Shown in pieces: positions 41,001 through 54,060 of a stretch of 64,000 nucleotides of DNA. Below the pieces are notes generated by a model. It did not search any database, was not told the DNA's origin, and saw only the letters and a program-made list of their open reading frames with translations. Position 1 is the stretch's first letter. Each line of letters begins with the position of its first letter. A program made the position numbers and the translations under genes. The DNA comes from Bugula neritina (Eukaryota; Bryozoa; Gymnolaemata; Cheilostomatida; Bugulidae): the NCBI GenBank assembly GCA_964035545.1, contig OZ037766.1, positions 29,533,140 through 29,597,139 of the forward strand. The letters run 5' to 3'.

Positions 41001-42402
41001 GGCCTAGCTCGACTTGTAACAGTCAAAGAATCTTTTCAAAGTGTGAGTAAAGACTAAGATTTTAACAAAAAATATTTTAACATTATCCTATAGCGCTAGC
41101 AATATAGATGAAGCTTATAATATAATATTTATATTATATTATGCTTATAGAGATGCATGTATGTAACGAGTTGATTATAATATTATAAGAAATGAGCTCT
41201 TAGGCACATAATACAATATATGCAACCTTGATTAATATTTTTTTCAAACAACATGTTTTAATGCGGTTAATAAAACTTTATAATCAAAGTGTTTTATATA
41301 GCTAGTTATATATATTATATAAGTTATGAGATAGGCTAGTTAAGTTATATATGCAGATGTTATATAAATAGTACCATATGGTACATAATATAGTTATATA
41401 AAATATATAGTATGAATGGTGTAACTTAAACTATAAGCAGCTTTAATAATTGTTATACCAAAAAATACTTTAGGAAACTTTTCTAAATATTATAACTTCA
41501 TTCACTAAATTTAATAGCTGATATAATAATTATTATATTTTATAAAATTATGATATTTTACTTTTGCACCAATTAAATACTATTTATCTGCTACAGAATG
41601 AAGAATTATATGCTGGGCTTCCAAATACCACCAACAGTTATTACAACGTAGCCTGTAGACACAGGTTATATAAGTCACCTTACTTGAAAGCTAAGCTTAC
41701 TGAAACCTGCTCTAAACTTCTCTCCCGTGTGAGTATGAAGTATTCATTTTTTAAGTAAAGTAAGCAAAAGATCTGTTTAGATGTAATTGCACAATTACTT
41801 TTCATGGTTAAATTTTGCAAATTGTATTACAGTAGTTTCATTTACAAAAAAATAATTATGCACTGAAAAGTCAGGAAACAAGTTGACAGCATTTAGGATT
41901 TGAATGCCAATTATTTAGGTAGCTTGCAGAACTTTTATTTGCTTATGACATTTTGAAAATAACTTAAACATTACAGTGTTTGTATGCAGATGCAGCACCA
42001 AATAGTATAAAAAGATAGTTCATTCTCAAAACAGGGCTGTTGAATAGTTAAGAAATATTTTAATTTTTACAACAGATGAAACTATCCGGTGACTTGAAGA
42101 CTTATGCTGAAGAGCAAACAGTGCTGAGATGTCTCCATCAAGTGGTAGCTCTGATAGAAGAAGTACATAATCTGCTGGAATTCTGTACTGTACTCAACTC
42201 CGTAACTAACGGCAACGCATACGCAGTTCCCAGCATAGCTTTACTTTCTTATCAAGTGAGTTGTCTTGAAAGTGAGTTAAATGCAAGGACATTAAATTCT
42301 GTTAAATTTTCCTACAAAAGTGTTAAGAAGCAGCAAGAGCAGCTTATACAGGAAATCTCATATGTCATATCAAACCAGAAAGTTGGCAGAGATAGCATTT
42401 GA
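35077..42402 (+). CDS. RING1-IBR (RBR-like, Ariadne-type) protein lacking RING2, about 775 aa
   Basis: Exons 36066-36351, 36705-36824, 37283-37673, 38114-38248, 38944-39043, 39280-39635, 39945-40093, 41002-41042, 41597-41728 and 42076-42402 (stop TGA) chain in phase. The first exon (35077 to about 35367 or 35431) is clear in frame, but its donor is unsure: only GTAGGT at 35368 keeps phase with 36066. The region YRPVTLADM precedes a complete RING1: CGMC, CQHYFCNDC, then CPEYGC. An IBR-like part follows: CPNNVC, then TECCFCCRNEPHWPLTC, in which the usual C-x-C-G pair is replaced by Y-Y-S-G. No RING2 (CP-x-C with catalytic Cys) occurs in the following exons or introns. The C-terminal part (from 41597) is helical, like an Ariadne domain. 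RBR proteins pass ubiquitin from E2 through a RING2 cysteine; without it this could bind E2 but not act as a transthiolating ligase. The first 380 residues are not recognised. Confidence 0.83.
37083..37250 (-). mobile_element. Diverged SINE-like copy (body only)
   Basis: Read on the minus strand it shares with the better copy at 49508-49722 the order GCCCATTAGAGATGTTACGA, then TTTCCATCAGGGGTTCTCTC. It lies in an intron of the RBR-like gene. The tRNA-like head is too diverged to recognise. Confidence 0.5.
40094..41001 (+). other. Intron of the RBR-like gene checked for a RING2 exon
   Basis: Read in three frames; no Cys-x-x-Cys-rich open segment bounded by splice sites is present. The flanking exons already join in phase 1. 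A short phrase CAATAAAGTACTA(C/T)CAAC here (about 40660) is shared with about 39872 and may be a repeat remnant. Confidence 0.6.
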
Positions 42403-43448
42403 TGCTGTATATATACTCTATAATAAAAGATACAACTCTGTATTCAGATTGTATAATAGGCAGCAACTGAAGAATTAAGTTCTAATAAATCGAGTGTATA
42501 TTTATAAATCATAATGATCACTTCTCTCTTTTGTCTACCCTCTAAAATCAAATAATTGTTTAATGCGTTTTTACTTTTCAAATTTTTGGTTATGTTGATT
42601 TTTTAACAAATATATAACTTTAATATAATAAAAAAAGTTGCATTTCATATATGATATTAAAACTGTTTTGTTTTTATTTTTGCTATAATATTATTTTGAT
42701 GTTTGATACTGGTTATTGATTTTATGCTTTATTTCAATTGCAATTTTTTAATAATTGTTCTTTTTAAGAAATTACTATTTTTGGTAAAATTTATAAACTT
42801 GATTCTTTATCTTTCCGTTGTTAAAATAGCAATACTTAGCTCAATCTCATTATTTTATGCATCCTTTTCTACGCTTTTCATGTTTTTTAATGTTTTTTAA
42901 ATTTATTTAATTTAAAATTTAGCTTGTAGATGTAGAGTAGTAAAAATGTAGAACAATGAAATAAACCTTTCTAAAAATTTAGGTCTTTACTAAAATTACA
43001 GCTTCCTGTTTATAGTCAATCAATCTTTTATATGATCACTTTCTGAATGACCTCCAATAAAAGTTCTTTTCAACCTCATTGTTTATCTATTTACTTTGAC
43101 CTGCTAAAATTATATTATTCTACCAGCAAGCTCTGTTTGGTTATTTGCTTCAATTTCTACTAGATGAATAATTTTATATAGACCAAAAATACTTGCACAC
43201 TCATAGCTATACGGATTAAAAAGCATGAATGTATATTATTTTTTGAATTTATTGTGTGAAATATAAAATAATGTATAGAATTACCATACCATAGTTTAAT
43301 CATGTATACTACAAAAAAATATTGTTAAACTAGTGATATTGATAAAAACCACATAATAAAAAAGCATACAAGCATTATATATTATTGTTATTATTCTATA
43401 ACATAAAGCATGCAGTCTGGTGCATGAGATTCCCAGCATTTTTTTTGT
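42403..43448. other. Convergent intergenic region
   Basis: 3' flanks of the RBR-like gene and the small membrane-protein gene. AT-rich, no gene supported. Confidence 0.5.
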
Positions 43449-45959
43449 TCATGATATCATTTTCTTTAGACCAAGGACACCCGACTCCTTTCTTATAGCT
43501 TCAGGTAGAGGGTAGACTAAAACAAATGGGTTACATAATCAGGTTACAAAACAAAAGAAGTAATTGAACCTTTGATACCATTAAAACTAATTCATAAAAT
43601 AGCCCTATATATAATATATTATAGGAAATTTGTTTTAATCCGGAGATAGATTAGCCATCATAGAATCAATGTAGTGTTAGTATAAATCTAAAATTAAGCT
43701 GATTCTCAATCTATATGGAGATGAATATATGCTGGTTAGATTTTTATTTCACATAATAATTTAAAGTTGCTATAAATAAAATTCAGATCAATTCAAAATA
43801 AGTTTTCTTATATATTAAATTGTATTTTATATAGTACCATACAATAATATGTTATTGGACAATATTACTGAGTATTATGGACTATTTTGTTGCAACATTC
43901 AATAGCATTGCTAGCAGCTATAATGAAGTAAAAGTTTCAAAACTTCTCAGATTCTGCCATACACACCTTCAATCTCAGTAATGCCACCATTAAACACTAT
44001 GCGTAGTTTTCCTTCTGATCGAACTTTGATTTGCCACCATGTAACCTCTGTTCCAAATCCAACGCATTCTATGGGAAAACAAAATGTGCAATTTGCAAGT
44101 ACATATTTTTACTAGCATTTGTAATGCAAAGAACTAAGTAACAAATTCAAGTTACATAGATCTTTTACAGTGTCACTACTCACTACACACTTTACCATTG
44201 TTTTCTGGGAAATTCTGGGAAACAGAGCAATATCATTGTTTGTGTTTCCATTATATATTATGCTACACAATAGTTTTATAATTTCGTTCAAAATATTTGG
44301 ACTGGGCTGACTGGCTTTATACTAGTAGCTGGTTAATTGAAATAATTCTTTTTACAATTTGTGAGCCTGCATGTAGTATATATAATGTAAAATATGTAAT
44401 CAATTTTGTATATATTGTATAGTTTATATATATATATATATTTTTTTTTATATTTTTTTATAATTTAGTATACCACAGTCAAGTTTGCTCTAAAACTCAA
44501 TAAATTCTTAGGATAATACTGCAAATGAAATTATCAAAATTATAAATAATTATACCCTTATATTAACCTGCTATTGCTTTGGATCTTTGCACCAGGCTTG
44601 ATAGTTGTTTAATGTTTAAATAAATCTGATGAGCATTAGTACCTTTGTCTAATAATTATGTTTATAAATAAGATTGCTTTTAGCTCACCCTTATTGTATA
44701 CTTTGACATTGACATGTGTTGGTGAACTTTTAGATAAATGCTCTATCCAGGACTGCAGTGTCTGTTTGTTGTGCCACGTCTCCCAAAGCTGTTCTTTCTG
44801 CTCTAGATTGTAGATTAGCAGTTGTGATTGACTTTCATGAAGCTTATCTAGTTTATTAAAATATTGATAGAATTGAAAATCATTCATTAATTATATAATG
44901 GAGTATTGCAATCTACAGCTATGGTTCATTGTAAACTACATCAGCATGTGCACAAGAGCACCTGTTAACGAGGGCACCTGTCAATGGTATTCATAGCATA
45001 GCTGTCAGCTCTATATACTTACATGAAAGATGAGGTGTGGAAGTACAGACTGTAGTAGAAAACTTGGGCAGTTGTCTATGGAGGGTCACAAATATGATTA
45101 CGCTTGTCACGGTTGTTATTGTCAGCACGCATGCTCCAACTAATAAAATAAACCGTAACAAATATATTCATTAAAATCTATTTTCCTATATATGAATAAA
45201 TTTTTACAAAGTATATTTTAATTGTGACTATAGGAAAAGTAAACTTGCTGAAAGAAACTATAGATTGTGACTGCATTGATTAATCTCTCAACTTGTGTCA
45301 TGAAAGTCTTTAAAGAGCTATATGATTGTAAATATGGCGGCATTAAATTTTAAGTTCTTGCAGCCTTTTGAATAGTTCTTCAATACTTGGTTCAGCTACT
45401 TTAAATAAATCTAGCATTGTGATGTCACTTTATATAATAATATATAACAAATATATAAAATGTGTCCGTTGGTATTAACTAAATCAATAAAATTACATGA
45501 TGTATATTTTGTGAATGCAAGTAGACCATCTTTTCAACATGCACCTCAAAATTGTAAAATAACATTTTACCTGTTCTGATATTTTGGTAAGATTCATGAA
45601 ATATTCATGTATAAAACAATTATTTGTAATGCAGTTTAGTTGATTAGAATTGCATACCATCTGCAGAAGCATTACGAATTTTTTATTGTGTACATTTATT
45701 CATTTGCAAAAATCTCAACAAATATAAGAATGCTTTAAACATTATTATATATCTATTGTTAAACAATACAAAATGCTTGTTTGAGAAGGGGAGTGTTTAT
45801 CGCATTGATTATTATTGAAAAAGCTGTAAAATATTTCTTAATACCTTGACAAGGACACAACGTTCGCTTAGAACTGTTTTTTCTTCTGTTTCGGTGAATA
45901 TTTTGAAAATTTTCCAGGTCGTACTCAGGTCCTTTCAAATGAAGCATTTTCCCTTCCAT
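43449..45959 (-). CDS. Small type II single-pass membrane protein of unknown family, 186 aa
   Basis: Exons 45959..45845, 45139..45023, 44847..44689, 44068..43967 and 43516..43449 (stop TGA). All four introns are GT-AG and all are phase 1. Residues 1-38 are polar and basic (NRRKNSSKRTLCPCQ), then comes a membrane span of about 20 residues (GACVLTITTVTSVIIFVTL), a Ser/Thr spacer, a helical, Gln/Glu/Leu-rich stalk (KLHESQSQLLIYNLEQKEQL) and a compact C-terminal end with TEVTWWQIKVRSEGKLRIVF. The basic N-terminus and lack of a cleavable leader suggest the N-terminus stays in the cytosol and the C-terminus outside. I do not recognise the C-terminal domain. No partner is suggested by its neighbours. 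Confidence 0.6.
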
Positions 45960-48039
45960 TATGCTATGAAGCTGTTAGAACAAATAGCGTATGATGTAAA
46001 TTGGGTTTAGATTTGTGTTCATCATAATTATGTACTACCGTAAAACTTTTAGAAGTGTCATTGTAAAAACCATAACTGATGCAAAATTCCAGTACTTATA
46101 GTATTATATTTTATTTATTTATATAGTATATATAGTTATTTACTTACTGAAAGGTGGGCAGTTATGTTTATATTCAATATGAATATCTTACCTGGGCTGA
46201 ATCAGCTCCAAAGGTGTAGAGAGTTAAAAAGAGATGTAAGATTTTCTACTGCAACTAATCAACAGAATCCTAACTTCACTAACGCGAAGATTTATTTGAT
46301 GGCTATGATATTTATTGCTCTATTGAACAACTATTCAAATTGAAGGGATGTTAGATATAATAATATTATTGGCAGGCAAAACAAGGAAATGTTGCAATAG
46401 TATAAGGAAACTAGAATAATTATGTGATGAGTTACTGTCATCATGCGCAAGAAAAGAGCAATTATATACATCTACACATAACTCACTCAAGCGATACATG
46501 AATGCATTTTCTCCCCAATGAGTTTAAGTAATTAATTCTGTTTATGAATCATCATAACACATTTCAAGTGTGAAACTGTTTACAGCTTTTTTAGTCGCTA
46601 ATAAACAACTAAAATTTTCTAGCTAAATTTTCCAAGTGAATCTGCGTTATTGGCTTGTAACATATGTACTTTGAACAGCTGACATAGCTACTTTTGTAAG
46701 CTAATAAACTGTGTTATTATTATACTTGCTAATCAAAACTCAAAGCAATTTAGTTCAATATAATAAATCGAATTAATACTAAGCTACAAACATAACAAGT
46801 TCCAATTTGTCACTCAGCTTCTCCATTTTACTCAGAAAATTTAAACCTTTCAAAAGTACGGGTTGAGCAACTTATAAGCTCTCTATTGTATACTTTCTTT
46901 TGTAAAAATTCCCTCAATAGATCTTTAGAAAAATTACAATAAAAGTTCAAATTATTACCAAAGCATTTGAAAATGGCTGATTTCATCGATTTAAATGGTG
47001 CGTGGCCTATTTAGTCATAGCTTGGGCTAGTAATATTAGTCAATTAAACTTTAGGTAGTTGCGAATGGTCCCGTCTTACTTTCCTTTCCCCAAATATTTC
47101 CTCAGCAGACTGCAAATTCATTTCATGGCATAATCATGCATAAAACTAAATACTGATGTCTTGTGAAAGTTTTACACATAATATAATATATTATAATATT
47201 TGCGTATATATAATCTATACACTAAATTAAACATGGTTATATTAGTGTTTCAACATATTATGTTTAAATTCCATCAAATTAGTGGGCGCTTTCAAATTTT
47301 GCTCTTTTGGTGTAAAACTGCTAATTTAGCTGAGTTCTATTGCTCAAATAACATGCAAATACAATAGAGTTCTATACCTAAAGCAACTTGGTTTTTAAAA
47401 AGAATTAAAACATATAAATGGTTCAATAAACATGTAAAATATGTAACACACACAACACAACAAGACACACAAAGCACAATGTAACAAACAGTATTATTAT
47501 CATTGTTTGGAATGTTCAAAGAATTCTGCCTTGACTATAAAATGAACATATCTTCATGCTTTTATTTCAAAGCTATGATAACTTACAATAACCTTAAAAT
47601 ACTTATTTGGCAGTTTTTCCAACTTGAGATACATAAAAAATTGTAATTTAGGAGTTGTTTTATGTATGTAAATTATAATACAATAGATTGCAAATAGTTA
47701 AAAAAAATTATTTACTAAAATTTATTTAACTTGGATGTATGTACAGCGATAAAAAAACTTTGTTATACTTTATTGCAGACAGCTAGAGAAAATACTATAA
47801 TTATATTTCAAAAGTTTACACTCTGCTAACATAGTGACAAATAGTGTTCATAATTATATTTATAATGAAAAATTTATACAAACAGCATTTTCTCTGAGCA
47901 CCATTTTTGTAGAGTTTTCACCAAAAGTGTAATATGCTGAAACAGAAAAATGTTGTGGTTACAGTTCATTTAATCATATTCAATAAAGTAAATAATAATT
48001 ATAAACATATTCCATCCTTGAGTAGGAGTTATGTTCTCA
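45960..48039. other. Intergenic region
   Basis: AT-rich sequence with no exon I can support; the frame at 47337-47519 is low-complexity and featureless. Confidence 0.5.
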
Positions 48040-49203
48040 TTATATTTGTTTCCTTTTTTGTCTTGCCACTGAGTAACTAACTGGCTGTGTAGAATTCTCC
48101 AGAAAATTAACTAAATGAATTCTTTTGTGACAAGTTAGACTCAGTTTTTTGGTAGTCATGAAGCTACATTTGTCACTCTGATACCATCTCATACCTCTCC
48201 AGTACGACTCTGGTGGACCTACTCCTAAAATATCAAATGTTAGTGCGTTAGAATCTTGAGCATTGATGATACATACAAAAGGGTGGCTAAATCAACTCAA
48301 TATATCAATTAATAAAATTCACATCTGTTTTGCTAGAGTAAAAACATTGCAACTGTACAAAAGCACTGACAGGCAAGTAGCTTACCTGTATAATCTAAAC
48401 AGTGTAAATGTAGAAAAGGTTTACCTACAGTCTAATGTAAATGCATAGACATAGAAAATAATTTACCTTTATAATGATCGTCGGCCCAGTGGTCTACCAC
48501 AAGATGTAGCTTTGAGAATGATGAGTCACATTTGGGACAATGGAAACGTCTTATCAAAAAACTGCTCTTGCTTTCCATTCTGCTTGGACCAGCTAAACCA
48601 GAACTAGTTCCAGGCCGAGTCTTGAAACTTTGTTGGAGGCTGTTTGAGCAAGTGTGTCTGAATTTGTGATATAAATTCTTAGTTGTATAACTACATTTTC
48701 GGCATTTATACACTTGAATATCTTCCATGTTTTTGATTACACTTTCTTCTGTATTAAACTCTGCAACTTAAAATGTTCAATTTTCATTATTAGGAATTTA
48801 ATTTTTGATTGGCAAATTTAACATTAATTTGCAGTTTATAATACATTTAGCAGGTGCCTATAGGACAACTTAAGTCTTGGTAATATCTAATTTATAAACA
48901 GATACTCAGGTTTTCAATAGATTGTAAACTACATCTGATTTACCTGGTATTATATTTATAGCAATAATTTATAGCAAGCCAGGATCATTGATATGTGAGA
49001 AAGGTTGGTCCACTAAAATTGGTAGTATAATTGTAGTATTAGTTGTACCAGTGTGAAACAAAGATTTTTTGCAATATCATTACAAATTTACTAGCTTTTT
49101 AAATAGGATTATAATTATTACGTTGTGTTAATTTATACTGACCTAAAATCTTCTCTCCTGTTGATTCACTTTCTTTATTTTTAGAACTTAAAAGAGAAGC
49201 CAT
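48040..49203 (-). CDS. C2H2 zinc-finger protein, copy A (fingers 1 and 2 intact, finger 3 broken), 181 aa
   Basis: Exons 49203..49143, 48766..48467 and 48224..48040 (stop TAA), phase 1 at both introns. Start MASLLSSKNK. Finger 1 is CRKC-x8-H-x3-H (short spacing). A linker carries PGTSSGLAGPSRM, identical in the copy on the other strand. Finger 2 is CPKC-x12-H-x4-H, which is classical. In finger 3 (WYQSDKCSFM to HKRIH) the first zinc cysteine is Ser, so it probably does not fold. The tail is basic (ARQKRKQ). A nucleic-acid-binding nuclear role is inferred from the fingers only. The gene is head-to-head with its paralogue, which starts at 50566. Confidence 0.75.
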
Positions 49204-50565
49204 TTAAATAGAATAATATATTATTATGCTGTTGAAATACTAAGCAGGTTGTACATGCTGCCAATTGCTAATTGTTAAAGCAAATAAACGCATTATAAAA
49301 AGTTGACCCTTTGAAGATAGCTGGCTAAAAGCTTAATAAGTTTTAAAAGAAACTAAAGTACTTTCCAGTTAGCATTTCTGCAAGCTTTGCAAAGCAGCAA
49401 ATTTTTGTCAAAATTTTACAGAGCTTTTAAAAGTATATTGAATACTCTTATACAGAGTTCTCAGCAAAAGAAACTTTCTTCTATAATATCATGCTCACTA
49501 ACAAAAGTTTATAGTCACCATCCTTGTGAGAAAACCCCTGATGGAAAGAGTTTTTGTTAAATCCGGCTATAATGACAATTATTCAGATGAGGCACAGGAG
49601 CAATTATGACTGGATGCTCTTCCTAACATCACCAATGGCCTTTGTCAGGTTGAACCCATAACTTAATTTGTGCATACAATAGGCAAACGCTCTAACCCCT
49701 AGGCCACAGCTGCTCCTCATATTCTATGAGTTAAAGCCCTATAAATAAACACCACTCATAAGCTATTTTTGTACACCTGTGCTACAAAAGGTATACAAAG
49801 GTAGAGGCCTGCGGTACAAATTTGTACCCCAAAAGTTAAATCTAATTTCTTCTAAGCACATGAAAAACTATTGAAATATATCAGAGCCAATGTTGATAGC
49901 AATTGATAAGAATTGACATTTGAAAGATAAAAGCAATAAAACATAACCAACCTCACAACATTTTTTTTTATACAACTTAATTTTTATCCGTTGAATAAAT
50001 TTGAAAAAGATATTAAACTCTATAACTATAGTTTTGTTTTTTCATACAAAGCGTTGATATTCTAAAAACTGCATGTCCATTTTAAAGAGCAGTTTCTCAA
50101 AGCTATTATTTCGATGCAATGCAGAAGCTTTTTAGCTGCGTTACACTACTTGTAAAAGGTGTCTTATAGCCTGTATTTATTGACCCCTTATATATAGCAA
50201 AATATATATTACTGTTATAAAAATATATGCATGAATGCTGTCAGAAAATTGCAAAAATGTATTAGAAAAGCTTAAAATTTTATATTATAGTGGCCCCCTT
50301 TACCTAAACTATATATATTGTAAATTAACTTGACCTATTTCAAAGATATTTAGTAAGTATAAAATTATATTTAAAAAGCTGTTTACAGTGCTTGAAAACG
50401 ATTTAGTCAAAGCATACTTTTGTTTTCTTTCAAAACTCACTGCTATTCTAGCTAGCTATTTTTAATGAGTAAACTTTTTACATATTTATTTGATGTACTA
50501 GCTACTTTTGCAGCATTATTGTATCTTGAAGCATTTCAACAGCATATTTTTATAAGAGAGCACCA
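49204..50565. other. Shared upstream region of the two divergent zinc-finger genes
   Basis: 1.36 kb between the two start codons. It contains a SINE copy (49508-49722) and otherwise AT-rich sequence. By position it could drive both genes. Confidence 0.5.
49508..49722 (-). mobile_element. tRNA-derived SINE, best copy in the window
   Basis: On the minus strand the head reads GTGGCCTAGGGGTTAGAGCG (A-box-like TGGCCTAGGGG), followed about 35 bases later by GGGTTCAACCTGA (B box). The body includes GGTGATGTTAGGAAGAGCAT and ends near TCCATCAGGGGTTTTCTCAC. Internal Pol III boxes plus a conserved body found elsewhere in the window support a SINE. Confidence 0.8.
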
Positions 50566-52210
50566 ATGGCTTCCTCTTCAGGTAATTCCTCAGTAGAAAC
50601 AATTTGGCTACCAGGTAAGTAAGCATCATAGAAAACATAATTATTTTATTCAGATTACAAATAGAAAACAAAGCTTAACTGATATATTTAATGTATTTAA
50701 ATAGAACTGATTCTTTAAAATTATTGGATAAACAGATAATTTTGCTTTACTTGATTTACTTAATATGTATTTTGATTGGCTTTTGAATTTAGAAGATGAA
50801 TATAGTTTATATTTCAAGCAGGCTATATACTATAGAAACACATGTTTGCTAAAACCAATATATTTACAGACTAGAATACCACAATAATACTTAAGTTTGA
50901 TTGCTATGCTGTTTTTACTCAATCGCTTAGTTTAAAAAACATAAAATAGCATGCATGCAGTCAGTTTATGGCAGAATGCTAATAAAGTATTAAGCTACTC
51001 AATGAATTATTGTTTGATTGCACATAATTATCTGGTGCTATATAATAGACAAGCTATATGAGTGTAAAATAAAAAGTTTTGAGCGCTTATAGAAGATAAA
51101 AATTGAAAACTAAAAAGCAATTTCCAATTGCACTAAAATATATACTATACTTTGTACAATTTACAAATTAAAATAAACAGCAACATATATATGCACCACT
51201 TACTCCATGAAAACTGATATTACACTGTTTTAATACTGAGCTAGTAGCTTTAAACAAAATTTTGGATTGTTATTGATAAATTTAATAAAAACTTATTGAG
51301 TGTTTTGCTTCTATTAATATGATTGTCCTAAAATGCTTTAGCTACACACTATAATTCTATTGTAAGTTGATATTTACATACACTTTGATTGGCTTGTTAA
51401 ATCTGCTATACTTACAGCTTATGTATAAGAAAAGATTACTTTTAGATTACTTGTGTCAGCAATGTATGGTTAGATATAATATATTTGCATAGGTGATTTT
51501 GTATAAACTAAGCTGATTTCAGTCATTTGAAAAAATAACTTGAAATAAGTTTGACATACCTTACGTTGTAGAGTCGGACTCAGAAGAAAGTAAAAGCGGA
51601 AACATGAAAGCAGGAGTTGAAGTATTTAGATGTAAGAAATGTGGTTATATGACTGTAACGAATTTGCATAACAAAATCAAACAAACTAGCTCAAACAGCC
51701 TCCAACAAGATTCCACATCTCAGCCTGGAACTAGTTCTGGTTTAGCTGGTCCAAGCAGAATGGAAAATACAATCAGCTCTACTAAGAAACTTCACCGGTG
51801 TCCACAATGCAACACTGCGTTCTTGGAGCTAAATCGAGAGGCAGACCGTACAAGTAAATCTTTTCTATATTTTTTTGTTTAAATTATATTGGTAAATACT
51901 TTTTCTATTTACATCATATGCGTAAAGCGTTTTATGTTTGAGCTGTTTGAATTTTTCAGGTAAACTTTCTTCTAGCTATTTTTATTAAGATCTTAAATTG
52001 CATGTACCAAAACCCAATATTTTAGATGATTCACCAGATTTGAGTAAATCTATCAAATGGCATCAATGTGACAAATGTGACTTCAAGACAGAGCAGGAGC
52101 ACAGTTTAACCTCTCACAAGAAAATTCATTTACCCCAGGCTTCTCAGAATTTGATAGAGAAAGAGCTTGACTTAGATAAAGCTTTAAACTTCCTAAAACA
52201 ATTTGAATGA
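50566..52210 (+). CDS. C2H2 zinc-finger protein, copy B (finger 3 intact, fingers 1 and 2 broken), 171 aa
   Basis: Exons 50566-50614, 51572-51853 and 52026-52210 (stop TGA), both introns phase 1, exactly as in copy A; the last exons are both 185 bases. Start MASSSGNSS. Finger 1 keeps CKKC and the first His, but the second His is lost (NKIKQ). Finger 2 keeps CPQC, but both histidines are gone (NREADRTSK). Finger 3 is classical, CDKC-x12-H-x3-H, ending HKKIH. The linker PGTSSGLAGPSRM is unchanged. The tail is Leu/Asp-rich (DLDKALNFLKQFE). Paralogue of the minus-strand gene at 48040-49203 by inverted duplication. Confidence 0.75.
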
Positions 52211-54060
52211 GAGCATGACTCCTACTTCAGGATAATTGCTCTGCAGGGTTTTTATTCATTGATTTTAAATTTGAATTATATTAGTTTAAATGCACCCACA
52301 GAAATTATTATTTAGAGTAAAATGTTTTTATGAGTGATGACTGCATGATTGATTAAAATGTTTTTCCTGTCACTAACATTTAAAAACAGAAAGAATAACC
52401 TAAAGCTTGTAGTCGTTGCTATTTAACAGATTTTTTAAAACTTTAAATTTTTCCTTCAACGTGATTTTCTTAATTTTAAAAGCAACTGTTCTAGTAATAC
52501 AAACAAATATTTTTTATTCATTGCATTTATGCTATTGCAGGAGCGAGTGCAAAACTGCATAATTAGTAAATAAGGATTGGTAAAAATCATTATATGTAGA
52601 TGTATTATAATTTGTTTAAAACACTCAGTACCTATTCTTAAAAAACATAAATTGCCAACCAATAAAAAGGCATAGTATGATTTCTATAACAAACCTGCAT
52701 CAGCTTCAAAGTTTAACCAATGAGAAATGCATGATCTTTCAGTATAGTTCACAATATTATATGTAAGTGGTTTTTAAACTTGATGCGCAAACTATATTAT
52801 TATAGTTTAAAGATTTTAAAACTATTTGCAAGCAGATTGTAGTCTTTGGAAACTTTCATATTTATTCTTAGTGACTTATATATTTCTTCTGACCACCGTG
52901 TGTGTTCTCATGTGTCTGTTGAGAGAAGCTTTCTGTCTAGACATAAAATCACAACCTTGTTTGGAACAGCAGTACCATCATTTATTAGTACTAGCTGAGG
53001 CACCCATAGAGCTAATAACAGTGTTTGCCATCTAAATAAGCATTTATTGAGATGGTAAGCTCCTAGAAATCTATTGTCATAATTTTACTAAAGCTGTTTC
53101 AAGGTAAGAGTTACTTGGTCTACTATAGCCAGCATTTTTGCCCAAAGAGTTAGAGTGCATAGTTTGGAGAGAAGGTCACTCTTAAAACCAAATAACAAAT
53201 TATGGTAACTGGGTTTTTATTGGAAGCATTGACTTTGGCCTAGTTAGTATACTAGGACATGGGCTGGAACCTTAGCAGAGCCATCGTTAATGTTAAGAAA
53301 AGCATCCGATAATAATCTGTTTTTGCCATTTAACATGGGCAATCTCCAGCCTCTTTGTGGTTTCAACATAGAATGTGGGAAAGTATTTACAGTGTAAAGC
53401 ACTGTATTGAAACTTATATTTCATGGTTTAGGTAAATCCAGTCTGAGTTCATGAGGGAGTTGTTATAACCGATATATAACAGGTGTAGGTCTTTGTACAG
53501 TGAGTTACCAGTTATTACACAGAGTGAAAGAATTAACTTAGTAAGAACATTACAAAATTGTATATTTGGACCCACACAGCTACTGATATTGTCATATTAT
53601 ACTTATTGAGGCTTGATTTTCATTTTCTATTGTTGTTTCTGTTGATGAATGCAGCCTTTCTACTATAAACAGACATGCAGTTTCAACTGATCATATTCTA
53701 CTACAGAGTATGTAAGAGAACTTTGCTTGAGCTCCTGATTAATATCTGAAACATGTGTTTGCAATTTGATGCAACTTTATATTTTCTTACGCATTATCAA
53801 CAGCCACCTTGTGGCCTAACTTATCCACACAACAAAATTTCAGCAGATCAAAATTCTGTATAATCGTATTTACACAACATTTATTGTTCAGAAAATAAAA
53901 ACAGAAAGTTGCCACTCAATTAAGAAATCATATTAATATGTAACTAATTGTTTGCATAAATACCAAAGAAATTATCAACACAAAAATAATACACTGGGTT
54001 CAGATATATTAGAGTATTGTTTTAGTCAATTGCATTACATTAACACAACAGTACAGTAAT
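52211..54060. other. Convergent intergenic region between zinc-finger copy B and MCMDC2
   Basis: No gene supported. Contains a diverged SINE-like segment at about 53238-53370. Confidence 0.5.
53238..53370 (+). mobile_element. Diverged SINE-like copy
   Basis: Shows GGCCTAGTTAGTA, then GCTGGAACCTTAGCAGAG, ATCGTTAATGTTAAGAAAAG and CATCCGAT in the order found in the better copy at 49508-49722 (reverse strand). Confidence 0.45.
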
